The position numbers and the translations under genes are program-made. This document shows positions 33,346 through 44,903 of a DNA stretch of 64,000 bases, piece by piece (position 1 is the first letter of the stretch; the number at the start of each line of letters is the position of its first letter). Source of the DNA: Phoronis australis (Eukaryota; Phoronida; Phoronidae); contig NMRA01000374.1 in the NCBI GenBank assembly GCA_002633005.1, positions 373,955 to 437,954 on the forward strand, in the 5' to 3' direction. A model generated the notes under the pieces. The model ran no database searches and was not told the DNA's origin. It worked only from the letters and a program-made list of their open reading frames with translations.

Positions 33346-35140
33346 AATCCTCGGCGACATCCGGTCTCGCCGTGACCACTAGGCAGGGCTCGACACTATG
33401 AAACTCGTCAGGTCGCATTTTGCGACCTAGCCAAAATCTCAGGTCACATTCTTAAAATCCAGCTCACATTCATAACTGTCCGGTCTCAAAAATTTCCCGC
33501 CAGTTTTACGCACCAAAATTTTAGATCATCGAGAAAATGTTTAGATTATGCTCTTACCTGTGGCGTTAAATACTCACAAATTTCAGGTCGCAAAATTAGA
33601 GGGATTTTACGAGTAGGTACGGCATTACATGGGCTGCGCACCATAGGTGGCTGGGGGGGGGGGGGGGATGGGCTATAGCCCCCACTTTTGCCAGTGCTAC
33701 GCCGCACATGGTCTATACGTGGTGTACCACAGGAGGGCTGAGGGGGCTTTAGACCCCCATTTTTTTCAGTGCTGCGCCGCCCATGCATTACGGTTCTTCA
33801 CGACAGCCGTTGAAAAACTCTAGGACACAAGTATAATTGCCAACGTCAAAGTTGAATCAGTGTTCTCCAACAGACACGTACATTCCAGTAGCTAAGTTTG
33901 CAATGTGAAAAGGGAGAAAATACTTGAAAAAGTATCCGTGATTTTGCTAGGTCTGACCTGCTTTGATGGCTGTCATTAAAGTCGTTAAAGATAAAACTGA
34001 ACGAAAACTCCCTCCACTTTTGGTTTGCATCCCAAACTTAAATGTACGTGTAGGCCTACTGATCTAGCAACTTAACTCGACGTTTGAAATATATCCTGTC
34101 GAAAAAATCCGTGAAACGTTGCACTAGCCGAATGACGTATTCGGATACTCGAGAACAATTCAATGCAAATTTCACAACAAAAATGTAGAACTTTCCATAA
34201 AACGAAAAGCTTCGTAATAATTCCTGATTCCGCGCGGATTCCATCGGGTAATTCGAGTTTGCTCCTCAGTACCTTCCGTGTATGGGAAAAATAGGTCAGT
34301 CACAAAACAACACGAAAGTCCCTAAAGTTAACTTTCTTTCGGAGGTATAAAATAAAGTCGGGGTTTGGTTTTTACATATTGATAAAAGACTTTTTTGAAA
34401 ACTGAGTTTGTTGTTGTGTAAAATGAAAGTGACTCACGAAATAGGTGCGTGTCAATTTCAAACCACGGGGGGGAGGCGTTTTAGTGCGCAATGATGGGCG
34501 CTAGCCTGAACTGTGGGCGCTTAATTTGAAACTCTCAAAAGTTGAGGGGAACGATTAGAAGACCACTGAGTGCTTATTAAGAAACACTTCGAAGGTAGGG
34601 AATAGGTGCATAGATGAGCATAGTCTATCGTTAACGGTAACATAAGTGTTTTGCAGCAATAAGAGATTGAATGACTGCAACAGTAAGAAATGTTATTGTA
34701 ATAGTATTCTGTAAGGCAAACTCCACTTCATTAGCGGTGACTTTCTGGCTATCGTCATCACTTACACTTTTCCTTTTTCAATCACCCGAAATAATGTTGT
34801 TTTTATTAGCCCGCTTCAGCCGAAACATTTCTTTTTATTGGAATAGGAATATTTTACGGCGTGGTCCGGGGAGCAAACTGAATTAGTAAAAAGTTCACTA
34901 ACTATGCACAATTTTGCATCTACCCGTTTTGTTGCAATAACTGGCTATGGGCATAGAACATCGCACCCAGGAACATCGACTCGGTGAAACATCGGAACAG
35001 GAAAATATCAGTACTGGGCTACATCGGTCCCGGGGAACACCGTAAAGCATCGGGTTTTTGAACCGCGGTGAATCTATTAGGCTCATTGTCAAATAAACCA
35101 TTGGCACTCAGGACTGTCGCTGTTATCTTGAGTGTGCAGC
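33346..35140. other. No gene recognised; repeat-derived
   Basis: Segment 33400-33480 has repeated phrases 'aggtcgcattttgcgac' and 'ctcacattc' that recur at 35855-35915. A poly-G run lies at about 33652-33667. I find no exon. Confidence 0.4.
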
Positions 35141-35640
35141 TTTGGAGTAGTGCGCACTTGTGAGTTCAGGCACTTGAATCGCCTACACTTTACGTTAGCA
35201 AACAACATGTCAGTGACAGACTACTCATATGTCGCACACGTAGCCCCGGCCAGAAACAAGTAAAGGGTTTGAAAATTTCTTGGTCACTCAAAACACTCTT
35301 TGCTGAAAGTAGAGACGTGGCCATCTTTTGGCGATTAATAAGGAGGCTATCGCCACGTTTACTGTCTTTTGCGATAGAAAAACGAGACGCTTATTTCCGC
35401 ATCACGATAGTCTGCCACCGCTTGCGCGCTAACAAGGGGGCCGACCATAGTCCAATTTAATATTATAGTGATAATGTCGCGAATATTTGATAATAACGTC
35501 ATATCTTACGTGAAAAATAAATTCGTTTTTCTACCACAAAGTTTGGCAAGTTGATCGATCGTGAATTGGTAAAAGACCGCTGTTTTGTGACGTTTCATCA
35601 CGTGTAATGCCGTGGTAATTAAGAATCTTTCTTCGGCACA
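35140..35640 (+). repeat. Dispersed repeat R2, copy 2
   Basis: Partner of 3240-3650, same orientation. No coding capacity. Confidence 0.45.
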
Positions 35641-35924
35641 TCCGAAAATTTGCAAAAAGTAGCCGAAAATGTTATCCAATATGAGACTCGTCAAAGATCG
35701 ATTCTTCATTATATCATATTCACACAATAAGCTTACAAGCTCTCGGTTAGTATTCTTTTGAACTTGATTTGGCAACAACTACCAAATCACGGTCGGATTC
35801 AAATGAGTCAGTGCCGAAAAGTGTAAAAACTCAGCTCGCAGACTTCGGAAATTCCAGGTCACATTTTGCGACTTGATACGAGTTGGCAAAAATCTCAGCT
35901 CGCATTTCCATATAGTGATGTTAT

Positions 35925-36070
35925 AAGAAAGATGTATGCATTAGAGCCTAGTATAATCTAAAAGATCGAAATAAGCGCAGTTACCCCCCGACGCGATTGT
36001 GTCGCAATCCGGACAGTTTCCAACGTGTCCTTCTTGTGCTCAATGCTCCACCAGCCAGCTACGCCATCCC
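35925..36070 (+). repeat. Dispersed repeat R4, copy 2
   Basis: Direct repeat of 33205-33345. It directly precedes the TIR-bounded segment at 36097. Confidence 0.7.
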
Positions 36071-36096
36071 CGGCTAGTTCACCACGCGCCAAAGGT

Positions 36097-39000
36097 AGTG
36101 CTGTTGTACTTCAACTTGGAATCATGAGTGAACTTGGAATGAATTTCTATTCCAAGTTTACGCAAGTGATCTTCAGATTAAGCAAGCACTTGTGCAACTG
36201 TTAACTAAAATTTCGAATGGTGGACATGAATTCGTTTGCCGTGAGTTATTTTCTGTTTTAATTATTTTTATTGCCCATTCTGTATGTATGTTATTCTGGT
36301 CTTGGTAATTGTTTCCAAAGGTGGTTTGACTGGGATGGTTGGGTTTGTGACCGAGGGGCTGAAATGACTGGCAACCTGGGACCTTTGCAATGAAAACTTA
36401 AGGATTAGGATCATGAAGAGCTAAAATACAATGAATGTACCGTACAGAGAGGGGTTTTACATTGAGCAGTTTGTCGTGCCCCGTTGTACCTGCCACCTCA
36501 CCCCCCCCCCCGTGTATACACCAGTGCTTGGAGCTCGCATTTGCTCGTAATTGGTGGGAGTGTTTTCATTTATATCTCACTTATGACATCCCCAATCGCT
36601 GCCACTATGGCCAAAGCAAGGATCTGTAATTCTTTCTTATCTGATTAAGCAAGAAGTTTAGACAACGCTTGTTGAGTAAAAGTGTTATTTTTGGCAAATA
36701 AATTGGAAATACTCATTTCGTTTTTAAACGTGCAATTTAATGAATATTAGCTTTTCATTGGTATGCTGTGTGATGTCATCAGGTCTAAATATTGATGACA
36801 ATATGACAAAAGTTACAGAACACAACTCTCAGAAGTTCTGTTGACTGGTTTTGAATGTTCTCATAGAGATGATTAGACTTTTCTGGCCTACGATAATTTT
36901 GCCTTTCTCTGCTCATGTAAAGAAAGACAAAGGTGGCCAAGTGAAATAATACTGTCCATATCACTTTCTTTGGCACAATAGCTTACAAACCACTGCCCTG
37001 CATTCGCTGTTTAGTGAAAAGCAACCATGTTAGACTGAGTGACTGAGTGAGGTAACATATGCATATGCGTCTTTTGCAGGTTCGTCGACATCTCTAAGTA
37101 CAGTTGACAACATTTAACAACTAGACTGAAACATGGTGGCATACAATAATGTTTGATACAAATGTTTCCATGTGAGTGAGGAACGTACAGAGGTAATGAC
37201 ATATCTAAGTTGTGTTAATATTGGTTTTTCGTTATGCAAGATAGGTGATTTTCAGTTTTTTTATGCAGTTGTCATTGTCCTTGAAGGTTGTCTTCTTTCA
37301 GGAACGTGTTTTTTCCATCAATGCTTTCATTAATATGTTGTATTTAGTTGTCTATAGCATAGGCGGGAGCCCTCCCCCTCCCCCCTTGGCTGCCGCCAGC
37401 AAAATNCTCAGATCCCACTAGTTCGCGGTGGAATCGTGTGCCCGTTTTTTTTTTAGTCTACCAATAAATTTTCTGAACAGAAGGTCCGCATCCTCAGCTC
37501 CCACAACTTTCGGGCCCCCTCTGCATTTACAATCGCGCTTTGCCCAATTCCCTGAGGCAACAAGTTGTGCCCTGTCTGTAGGTCAACAGATTAGCCAAAG
37601 TTGGAGGACCCCATTTCATTGCTGTTACAGCATTTGAAGCTGCTTGTCAATGAATCAACTTAAATGCCGCATATGTCCCTCTCACGTCTATGTAACCTAA
37701 TCTGTCTGATAGATCAGTCAACATTCCTTTTTATTAAATGGCTACAGATGCTTTAATGCTAAGTTTGATGTACTGACATTGTCTGCTTACTTTGTAATCA
37801 GAGTTTGTGATTTTTTAGGTATCTGATTGGTCACATTGCTAGTTGCGTGACATCCTGGTGGCGTAAATGAAAAGTGTTATTCAACAGGGTGGTGGTCAAA
37901 ATTATCAAACTGTGTTCCAGACAATCAGAGGACAGAAGTATCAGTTGTCATGTAATGAAACAGCATGAGTAACCCAAAATTTAATGTCAGGACATAAGAT
38001 TATGTGGCACCTTACTGACAAATATCTACAAACTTTGGAAACACTACTTTAATTCATGAAAGTAGAGAGTCTGTATATAATAACTTTATATATCAATCTG
38101 CCAATAATTGGGTCCCTTGACCATATTTTTAATAAGATTCCGGAAAAAGGAATACATTCATAACAAAACAGTGGAGTCGATAACATGACCAATTTTATTT
38201 TTATATAAATGTTCAAGATGGAATCTGAAAAATGACGATTCTGTTTTTTTAATAACCCTTTTCGTTTTAATCAATGTTTGAGTTTTTCATGAAATTACTG
38301 AAAGTCCCTGCTTTAGCTAGCCCTCACATGCCAAAGTAGATCACTCAAAAGACAATCTCTAAAAGCCTGATGGGCAACAGTGCATAAAGTACAAGATCTG
38401 AAAGTTTTTATTGGAATCTTATCAGCCATTTGCAAGATATGTTTTCCGCTTTACCAAGTTTAGACATTTGTCTAGGATTTCCCATAACCTTAACCTGATG
38501 CTTGAACACTTTTCTTTTACTGCGCAGTAAGTGATATCGTATAACTGTTAGTCTTCACATACGCCATATGTTGATCACATCAGGTGTTGGCTAACGGGTT
38601 AGAAGAAAGTCCTGGGTTCAAACCTTGGTGGGGACAGAGAGCATTTTAGATGTAACTAGGTATCACCTGATGCCAGCAAATTGACAGACTTCAACAGACG
38701 TCTCCAAAACTGCCAAATTTTGATAAACTTATTTCCATAATAATTTGTCAGTTTACGTAGTCGAACTTTTGTCAGAGTTGAATTTCGACATTGTGTCTAG
38801 TCCTTAATTTTTTGTTTGTGACTGGTCTTGCGCAATAAGATGTTTTTTTTTAGATTTAGCTAGAATTGGATTGGATTCTATTGGAAACGAAACAAATATT
38901 TTATTAGCCTTGTCAAATTACGATTTTGTTTTGTTTAGTTTGAAAAATACTGTATTCCAGCCGTTGTACCTTTAGAGAGTTTGTTTTATGTTGTATTATA

Positions 39001-39731
39001 ATTTGGTGGTATGCTGGAAAAAATAAAAACTTAAGAAAGTAATAGAAAATGCATTTACTTTGTATTGCAATCATTAAGAGAAGGTTTGGTTCAAATCGCG
39101 ATTTTTTTAGAGAAGAAATTGAATTATTCCAAGTTTAAGCAACCAGTGTGGCTTGCTTAAACTCGGAATTCGGTAGAAAGAAATGTGAATGCGCTCAGAA
39201 GTGCTCTAAAGGTAGTAGAAAAAAACATTTAAAATGTATTGCAGCCAGTTAGAGAATGTTTAATTCATCCCTTGCCCAAACGTCAACCAGGCACTAATTT
39301 CAAACATCCAACTTTATTTTTATGTTGGAATAGGCAGCGACACAGGAATAATACGACTCAAATGACCACCGTAGCCGTAGGGCTGGTGAATGTACGGTGC
39401 ATTACTGAGGGACATGTAATCACAATACAGTCCTTAAAATGATTTTTTATTCCAGTCCCTCGGTACTAACCACTATTCATTACCAGAACACGGAAAGCTT
39501 TATCTCGATTTTTTTTAGACATCTTTTCTCTCCGTAGCCTACCGGTTCAGTAACGATTTCAGCCCAAGCGCCTTGTTCTGTGATTGTGCGCCAGGCAGTC
39601 GCTTAATTCTAACTTAGAAGTTCATGTACGGGATTTGGCAGCTTGCTTAATCTCTAGATGACTCACACAACACTCACTAACGCTTATTCTTGAGATTAAG
39701 CAGGATTCCAAGTTAAAGTACAACACCGCTG
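36097..39731. mobile_element. Candidate TIR-bounded DNA element, 3.6 kb, non-coding
   Basis: The left end (36097-36123) contains TGTTGTACTTCAACTTGGAATC; the right end (39703-39731) contains its inverse with two or three mismatches. Subterminal motifs also recur: ATTAAGCAAGC near both ends, and a hairpin at 39128-39177 built from TTCCAAGTTTAAGCAA and its inverse. I find no transposase frame and no clear target duplication, so the limits are provisional. The internal 36.2-39.7 kb has no recognisable exon. Confidence 0.4.
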
Positions 39732-40699
39732 TTATGCTTCTTAAATCGGACACACAGAGGCGCGCACAACGCGGAAGTTATTTCAGTGTGCAGGAGGCGG
39801 GAGGCGTTGTCAGTCAAGCCAGGTAAGAAATTTCTTATTTTTTCTGTGTCTCTATTTTGTCTATGGTGTTCCTCTGCTTTGGGATGCCATCCACTCATAT
39901 CGTGCCACTGAAAATTGTGATTTCGGACATTCCTCCGCCAAGGTCCTAGAAGCCATGCGGAAAGGGGCAATCACACAGCTAGCTGGCTGGCTAGCCGGCT
40001 GTGGCGTACCAGTCTCTCAATAATATTTAATGAGTGGCGAGGTATATGACATATCTAATTCTTACGTGTTTCTATTTATGTTACCAGTCGTTCTTTTCGT
40101 CGATTCACGCCGTTATGACTGCTTTCAAATCCTGTCAGTGTAAAGTCTCAAATGAACTCGCTTATTAGACAATGACTATAGTGGCTCCGCACCGTGAGTT
40201 CACATTGCATGCTTGAGACAGTTAGTTCATTCCTGTCAGACCGGCTCACTATATATGTCGCTAGTATAAAAAGTTAATGTGATTGTGGGTCGCGTTTGCC
40301 TTCGCCTCTGAAATCGAGGCACCGGTCGCGTGACGCCGCGTTATCATATTTGTTTTAGGCCTATCATCGATCACTGTAAGAGCCAGTTCACAAGTACGAC
40401 ATACAGTGACCACAGATGCTTATAAAACGAAATCCGAAATATGGGGTTAGTGAAAAATCGTGTGACATGACTGTCGTACACCGAGGTGCACTTGGCCGCG
40501 GGTCAGACTATCACCCAGACCCGGGTGTGCCTTAAGTGTAATAGTGAGTTACGTTTGATGTGTCAGTCCTCGGAAAACCAATAGTTGTCTGTCTACACAA
40601 ATTGGCTTATTGTCGTAATAACGGAATGAATTCCTCTCAAAACTGTTAATAGTGTGATTTACTGTGACGAGGATCATTACGGCGTTTTCCCGTTAATCC
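39732..40699. other. No gene recognised
   Basis: AT-rich with short open frames only; a minus-strand frame at 39713-39970 has no family motif. Confidence 0.4.
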
Positions 40700-40860
40700 C
40701 AACTTGTTTGATTCTATAGCCCAACAACAAATTGGGAATTAGATGACCGCTGTAGCCAGTATCTTACACTACTGATTAACTTCATTATGGCATTGATGGT
40801 TGGAGGGCCAGCTCTCTTGTTCGATAATTGCTCCAATCTTCCAATAGAATTTATCTAGCC
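40700..40860 (+). repeat. Dispersed repeat R3, copy 2
   Basis: Inverse of 21860-22060. It is cut at 40860, where a copy of the 430-bp module family begins with the right arm of its palindrome. Confidence 0.7.
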
Positions 40861-42470
40861 TGACGGCGTGACAATAATGGACTCTGCGCGTGCGTATTAC
40901 TGGGATTGTTATGGGAAGCTATTGACAGTAACCCGTTTACCAATATGAGAAGGAATTCTTTAAAATTGTAGGAGAAATTACATGTTAATATTTTGATGAC
41001 CTTTCCACTAACTGACCTCTTACCGGCGGTGCATTATGAGCCCCGATGAGGGGAAAATTCTAAACTCAATTAAAAGTGTGGTTAATGCTAAGAATCACTG
41101 AATGATGTTTTACTTTAAGCACTTCAGAATAGAATATGAATGAATTGGTCAAACTTTCACAAGAAAATGCAACTAATGACCCCATGGGTGCACCAAATGG
41201 CCTGAAAATTTAGAATTCAAACTCAATCGCAGATATGTAATTTTGAAGTCTCTAGCTCAAAATTTTAGTTTGCACTCAATGACCTTCGACCTATATATTT
41301 TTCTGATTGGTTTAGCCTATTGCGTAGTAAAGTAGGGTGTTCAATTGGCATGTTGACTTACCCCAAGGTGCTGAAATTGAAAAGAATTCCTTGAAAAACG
41401 TGAGATATAACATTTTGAACATTAGATAACCTTTGCACTAAATGACCCTATCCGGTGCATTATAAGCGTCTTTAGGAGAATTATTGCAAAGCCCATGAAA
41501 AACAATTTTAATGCTGAGAATCACAGTTGTCTAACGGTTGACACATCAGAATACTTGGTGAATGAAAAGGTCAAATTTTCAGAAGATAAATGCACCTAGT
41601 GACTCCATGTTTGCATTAAATGACCTGAAAGTTTGGATTCCGGGCTGAATTACCTGTGCCAATCAGACATATGAATTTGAAGTGTCTAGCTCAAAATTTT
41701 AGTTTGCACTCAATGACCTTTGACCTATTTTCTCTGCTTGGGTGGCCCTATTGCTTAGTAAAGTAGAGCATTTCATTGGCATGTAGGTTTACACCAATGT
41801 GCTGGAATTGAAGAGAATTCCTTGAAAAATATAGGAAAAGTAACCTTTTCAATAGTAGGTGACCTTTGCACTTTTTGACCCTATCCATTGCATTATAAGC
41901 CCTTTTAGTAGAACTAACTGCAAAGTCCGTGAAAAGTATATTGCTGAGAATCAGAGTTGTCTAATGGTTGACACATCATAATATTTGGTGACTGAAAATG
42001 ACAAATTTTCTAAAGAAAAATACACCTAATGACCCCATGGTTGCACTAAATGACCTGAAACTTTGGATTTCCAATTGTATTATCTGTGCCAATCAGACTT
42101 GTGAATTTGAAGTGTCTAGCTCAAAATTTTAGTTTGCACCTAATGACCTTTGACCTGTTTTATCTGATTGGATGATTTGATTACTTAGAAAAGTAATTTT
42201 TTAATTTTCATGTTGACTTATACCTGTACACCGAATTTGAAAAAGGTAACTTTAAAACTGAAGGAGGAGTAGCATTTTGAACATTATATGACCTTTGCAC
42301 CAAACGACCCCTTCCGGTGCAATATGGAATATGATTATATAAGGAATCAAAGTTTATGTACTGTCAAAAATCATATGCTGAATTTAAAGAACGTAGCTGC
42401 ACTCAATTTGGAGTTATTAAGCCTCAAAGTTGGTCGGAAGAAGAATAAGAAGAATAAGAACTAGAAAGAT
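40861..42470 (+). repeat. DR1-carrying module family, copy 1 (head truncated, three modules, tail)
   Basis: It starts GGCGTGACAATA (right half of the family's palindrome), then runs through repeated modules about 430 bp apart, marked by 'gacctttgcact...tgaccc...ggtgcattataag' at about 41003, 41433, 41863 and 42292. Each module includes 'tgaccccatg', 'aaatgacctgaaa', 'tctagctcaaaattttag' and a 'caatgacctttgacct' site. It ends with a tail (gttattaagcctcaaagt, ggtcgg, then GAA/TAA-rich). No reading frame is conserved. Confidence 0.85.
41714..41726 (-). promoter_or_regulatory. Perfect DR1 nuclear-receptor-type site
   Basis: TGACCTTTGACCT, the reverse complement of AGGTCAAAGGTCA, the ideal DR1 target of HNF4, COUP-TF or PPAR/RXR type receptors. 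Further perfect copies are at 42144-42156, 58451-58463 and 58882-58894. Function is not shown. Confidence 0.45.
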
Positions 42471-42850
42471 TATTGTCACGGCGTGACAATAACAGACTGC
42501 GCGTGCGTATTACTGGAATTATTATGGGAAGTTACTGACAGCAACCCGTTTACCAATATGAAAAGGAATTCTTTAAAATTGTAGGGGAAATTACATATTA
42601 ATTTTTTGATGATCTTTCCACTAATTGACCTCTTCCGGTGCATTATGAGCCCCGATGAGGGAGTAATTGTTAACTCGAATAAAAGTGTGGTTAATGCTAA
42701 TAATCACAGATGTTTTACTTTAAGCACTGATCATTTTTTACCAATCAAAATTTATATACTGTCAAAAGTTATATGCTGAATTTAAAGACCGTATCTGCAC
42801 CCAATTTGGAGTTATTAAGCCTCAAAGTGGGTCGGAAGAAGAATAAGAAG
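42471..42850 (+). repeat. Module family, copy 2 (head and tail only)
   Basis: It begins with the full palindrome ATTGTCACGGCGTGACAAT (42472-42490) right after the tail of copy 1, then head sequence, a deletion, and the tail (gagttattaagcctcaaagt). The tail-to-head junction with copy 1 is direct. Confidence 0.85.
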
Positions 42851-43165
42851 AAGAATAAGAAGAATAACAAAAAGAATAAGAATCAGAATAAAATTGAAGA
42901 AAACTCAGGAATAACAGTACTCTGCGCTTACACGCGCAGAGTAATAAGAAGAATAAGAATAAGAATAAAATTGAAGAAAACCCAGGAACAACAGTACTCT
43001 GCGCTTACACGCGCAGAGTAATAAGAAGAATAAGAATAAGAATAAAATTGAAGAAAACCCAGGAACAACAGTACTCTGGGCTTGCACGCGCAGATTAATA
43101 AGAAGAATAAAATTGAAGAAAACCCAGGAACAACAGTACTCTGCGCTTACACGCGCAGAGTAATC
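42835..43165. repeat. GAA/TAA array with four hairpins
   Basis: Four units contain CTCTGCGC, a 6-nt loop and GCGCAGAG (third copy mutated) separated by aataagaagaataagaataa and attgaagaaaac. It follows the tail of a module copy and looks like an expansion of its 3' end. Confidence 0.85.
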
Positions 43166-43169
43166 AGAC

Positions 43170-44390
43170 TTTACCGAGTAGGCCAATTCTGAGTAGGTAA
43201 CACAACAGAACACAATCGTTAGCTCCATCACGGCACGAGGTATAAAGCACATTGGGTGGCCAAGTATTCACTCCACAAACTGTCTGACTTTATGTTGACA
43301 CTGACTCAGCTGTTCGTCTATCGAATGACTGAGCGCCTGCGCGCATTTATCATTAGCGAGAGGGAGATTGTCAGGTTTAGGTGGTTACCATACAAGCTTT
43401 TCTTCGTACTTCTTTCAAAAATCATGAATTGGGGGATATTTCTGGAAATTCCTTCTCAGTGTAAGTGAATAACTCTGACGTAAAGGTTGCAAGAAGGTAC
43501 TTTCATTAGGGATCGTTTAAAACGTATGTTTCATGAGTTTTCGCGGTCCATACCACTTTAAGACTTGATCAGACTTAGCTTTATACTGTTAAACATGTCA
43601 AAGTTGCACGTTATAGGTGAATGATGCCGCGGTGTGCATTTACGACGTTGTTTTAGAACCAAAATTGGGTATTTTCAATTTTCAGTTTTACAACGACAAC
43701 AAGATCAAACGTAGCAGGGGCGGATCCAGGATTTTTAAAGGGAGTAGGGTCGGATCAAGGATCCGCCTATGTGTAGACCAGTGCGTGTTGCAGGGTGTCC
43801 TTCGGGTTCCTCAGAATACTACTGGTCGAACAGTGCGTCATCGTCGTAAGCGCTACGGGTTTGACTGAAGACGGTATCTTCTGATTCTTTTGACTGTGTT
43901 CCACCTGCATTGGTCGCCTATTTCCATTGGTCCCCGATTTAATGTTGCCAAACCTATAGGGTCCTGCCCCCTCTTCGGCCGCAAAAAATAAACACTAAAA
44001 TGACACGGACATAAATTTGGACATTTGTTATATTGTGGCTAATCGTGAGCATGTACTTTTATTTGTGTACGTGTGTTGAGCGCAGATGCAGACATTACTT
44101 TTTTCTTCATGAGAAAAACTTTTAGACCTTTTTCGCAAATGTCTGCACTGATTCTACTACTGTGAACCATTGTATACCCACATGACCAAGGTTTCCTTGA
44201 AGCATTTCAGTAATTGCTTTCTTGGGTTAATCAAGATCAACACATTAGGGTGGCTTAGTACTTTAAACCTGGTCTTGCTACATCTGCTTCGTGGGTTAAC
44301 AAAACCAGCTTTCAGCCACGTTGGTGAAACGCAAGTTAGGTGAAAAATTACACAGGTTTAGGATGACCAGTTTTAAGTTTTAAACCTGGT
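43170..44390. other. No gene recognised
   Basis: No exon is visible. A MITE-like end (GGGGCGGATCCAGG) lies at 43718. The stretch leads to the tandem repeat and the serpin gene. Confidence 0.4.
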
Positions 44391-44397
44391 TTTATGA

Positions 44398-44605
44398 AAT
44401 GGGCTTCAAGTGTCGACACAGCAGTCAGGTTACATCCATGCAGTGAAATGGGCTTCAAGTGTCGATCGACACAGCAGTCAGGTTACATCCATGTAGTGAA
44501 ATGGGCTTCAAGTGTCGACACAGCAGTCAGGTTACATCCATGTAGTGAAATGGGCTTCAAGTGTCGACACAGCAGTCAGGTTACATCCATGTAGTGAAAT
44601 GAGTG
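44398..44605. repeat. 49-bp tandem repeat, 4 copies
   Basis: Units share gaaatgggcttcaagtgtcg, cacagcagtcagg and ttacatccatg. One unit has a 4-bp insertion (gatc). Confidence 0.95.
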
Positions 44606-44875
44606 TAGCAAGAAATTCATTTCCATAGCTGCAGGGTCACTGAGCTCTGCATGTTATTCAGAGAACCACAAACATGCTGGTCCTGAATAGCCAGTGGCTT
44701 TTTAATGTACAGTAATTCTTACATAGGTTCTTTACAGATAATATTGACTGAATTTGCTTGATGATTGTTGCTAACACAATGCCTGTAGACCTTGGTTTTG
44801 TCTGAGTTATGATGTTCTTTCAGTCTGTCACAGAGGCGTCTCTGTGCGAGTCCAATATAGAATTCCTTAATAATT

Positions 44876-44890
44876 GTTGTATCTATTTCA
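44876..44890 (+). promoter_or_regulatory. Splice acceptor upstream of serpin start
   Basis: A pyrimidine-rich run ending CTATTTCAG lies 13 bp before the ATG. The open frame continues upstream of the ATG only because the intron end has no stop. Confidence 0.6.
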
Positions 44891-44903
44891 GAAATATTGC
44901 AAC

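Noticed and set aside
33652-33667. Poly-G run as quadruplex regulatory site
   Set aside because: A single run without the needed spaced tracts; looks like slippage at a repeat end.
38588-38625. tRNA gene (A-box-like tggctaacggg and perfect B-box ggttcaaacc)
   Set aside because: The boxes are only about 17 bp apart and no cloverleaf forms; at most a SINE remnant.
44874-44903. Ten extra N-terminal residues of the serpin
   Set aside because: The segment covers the intron end and splice acceptor, and has no ATG; the homologous start is Met at 44904.
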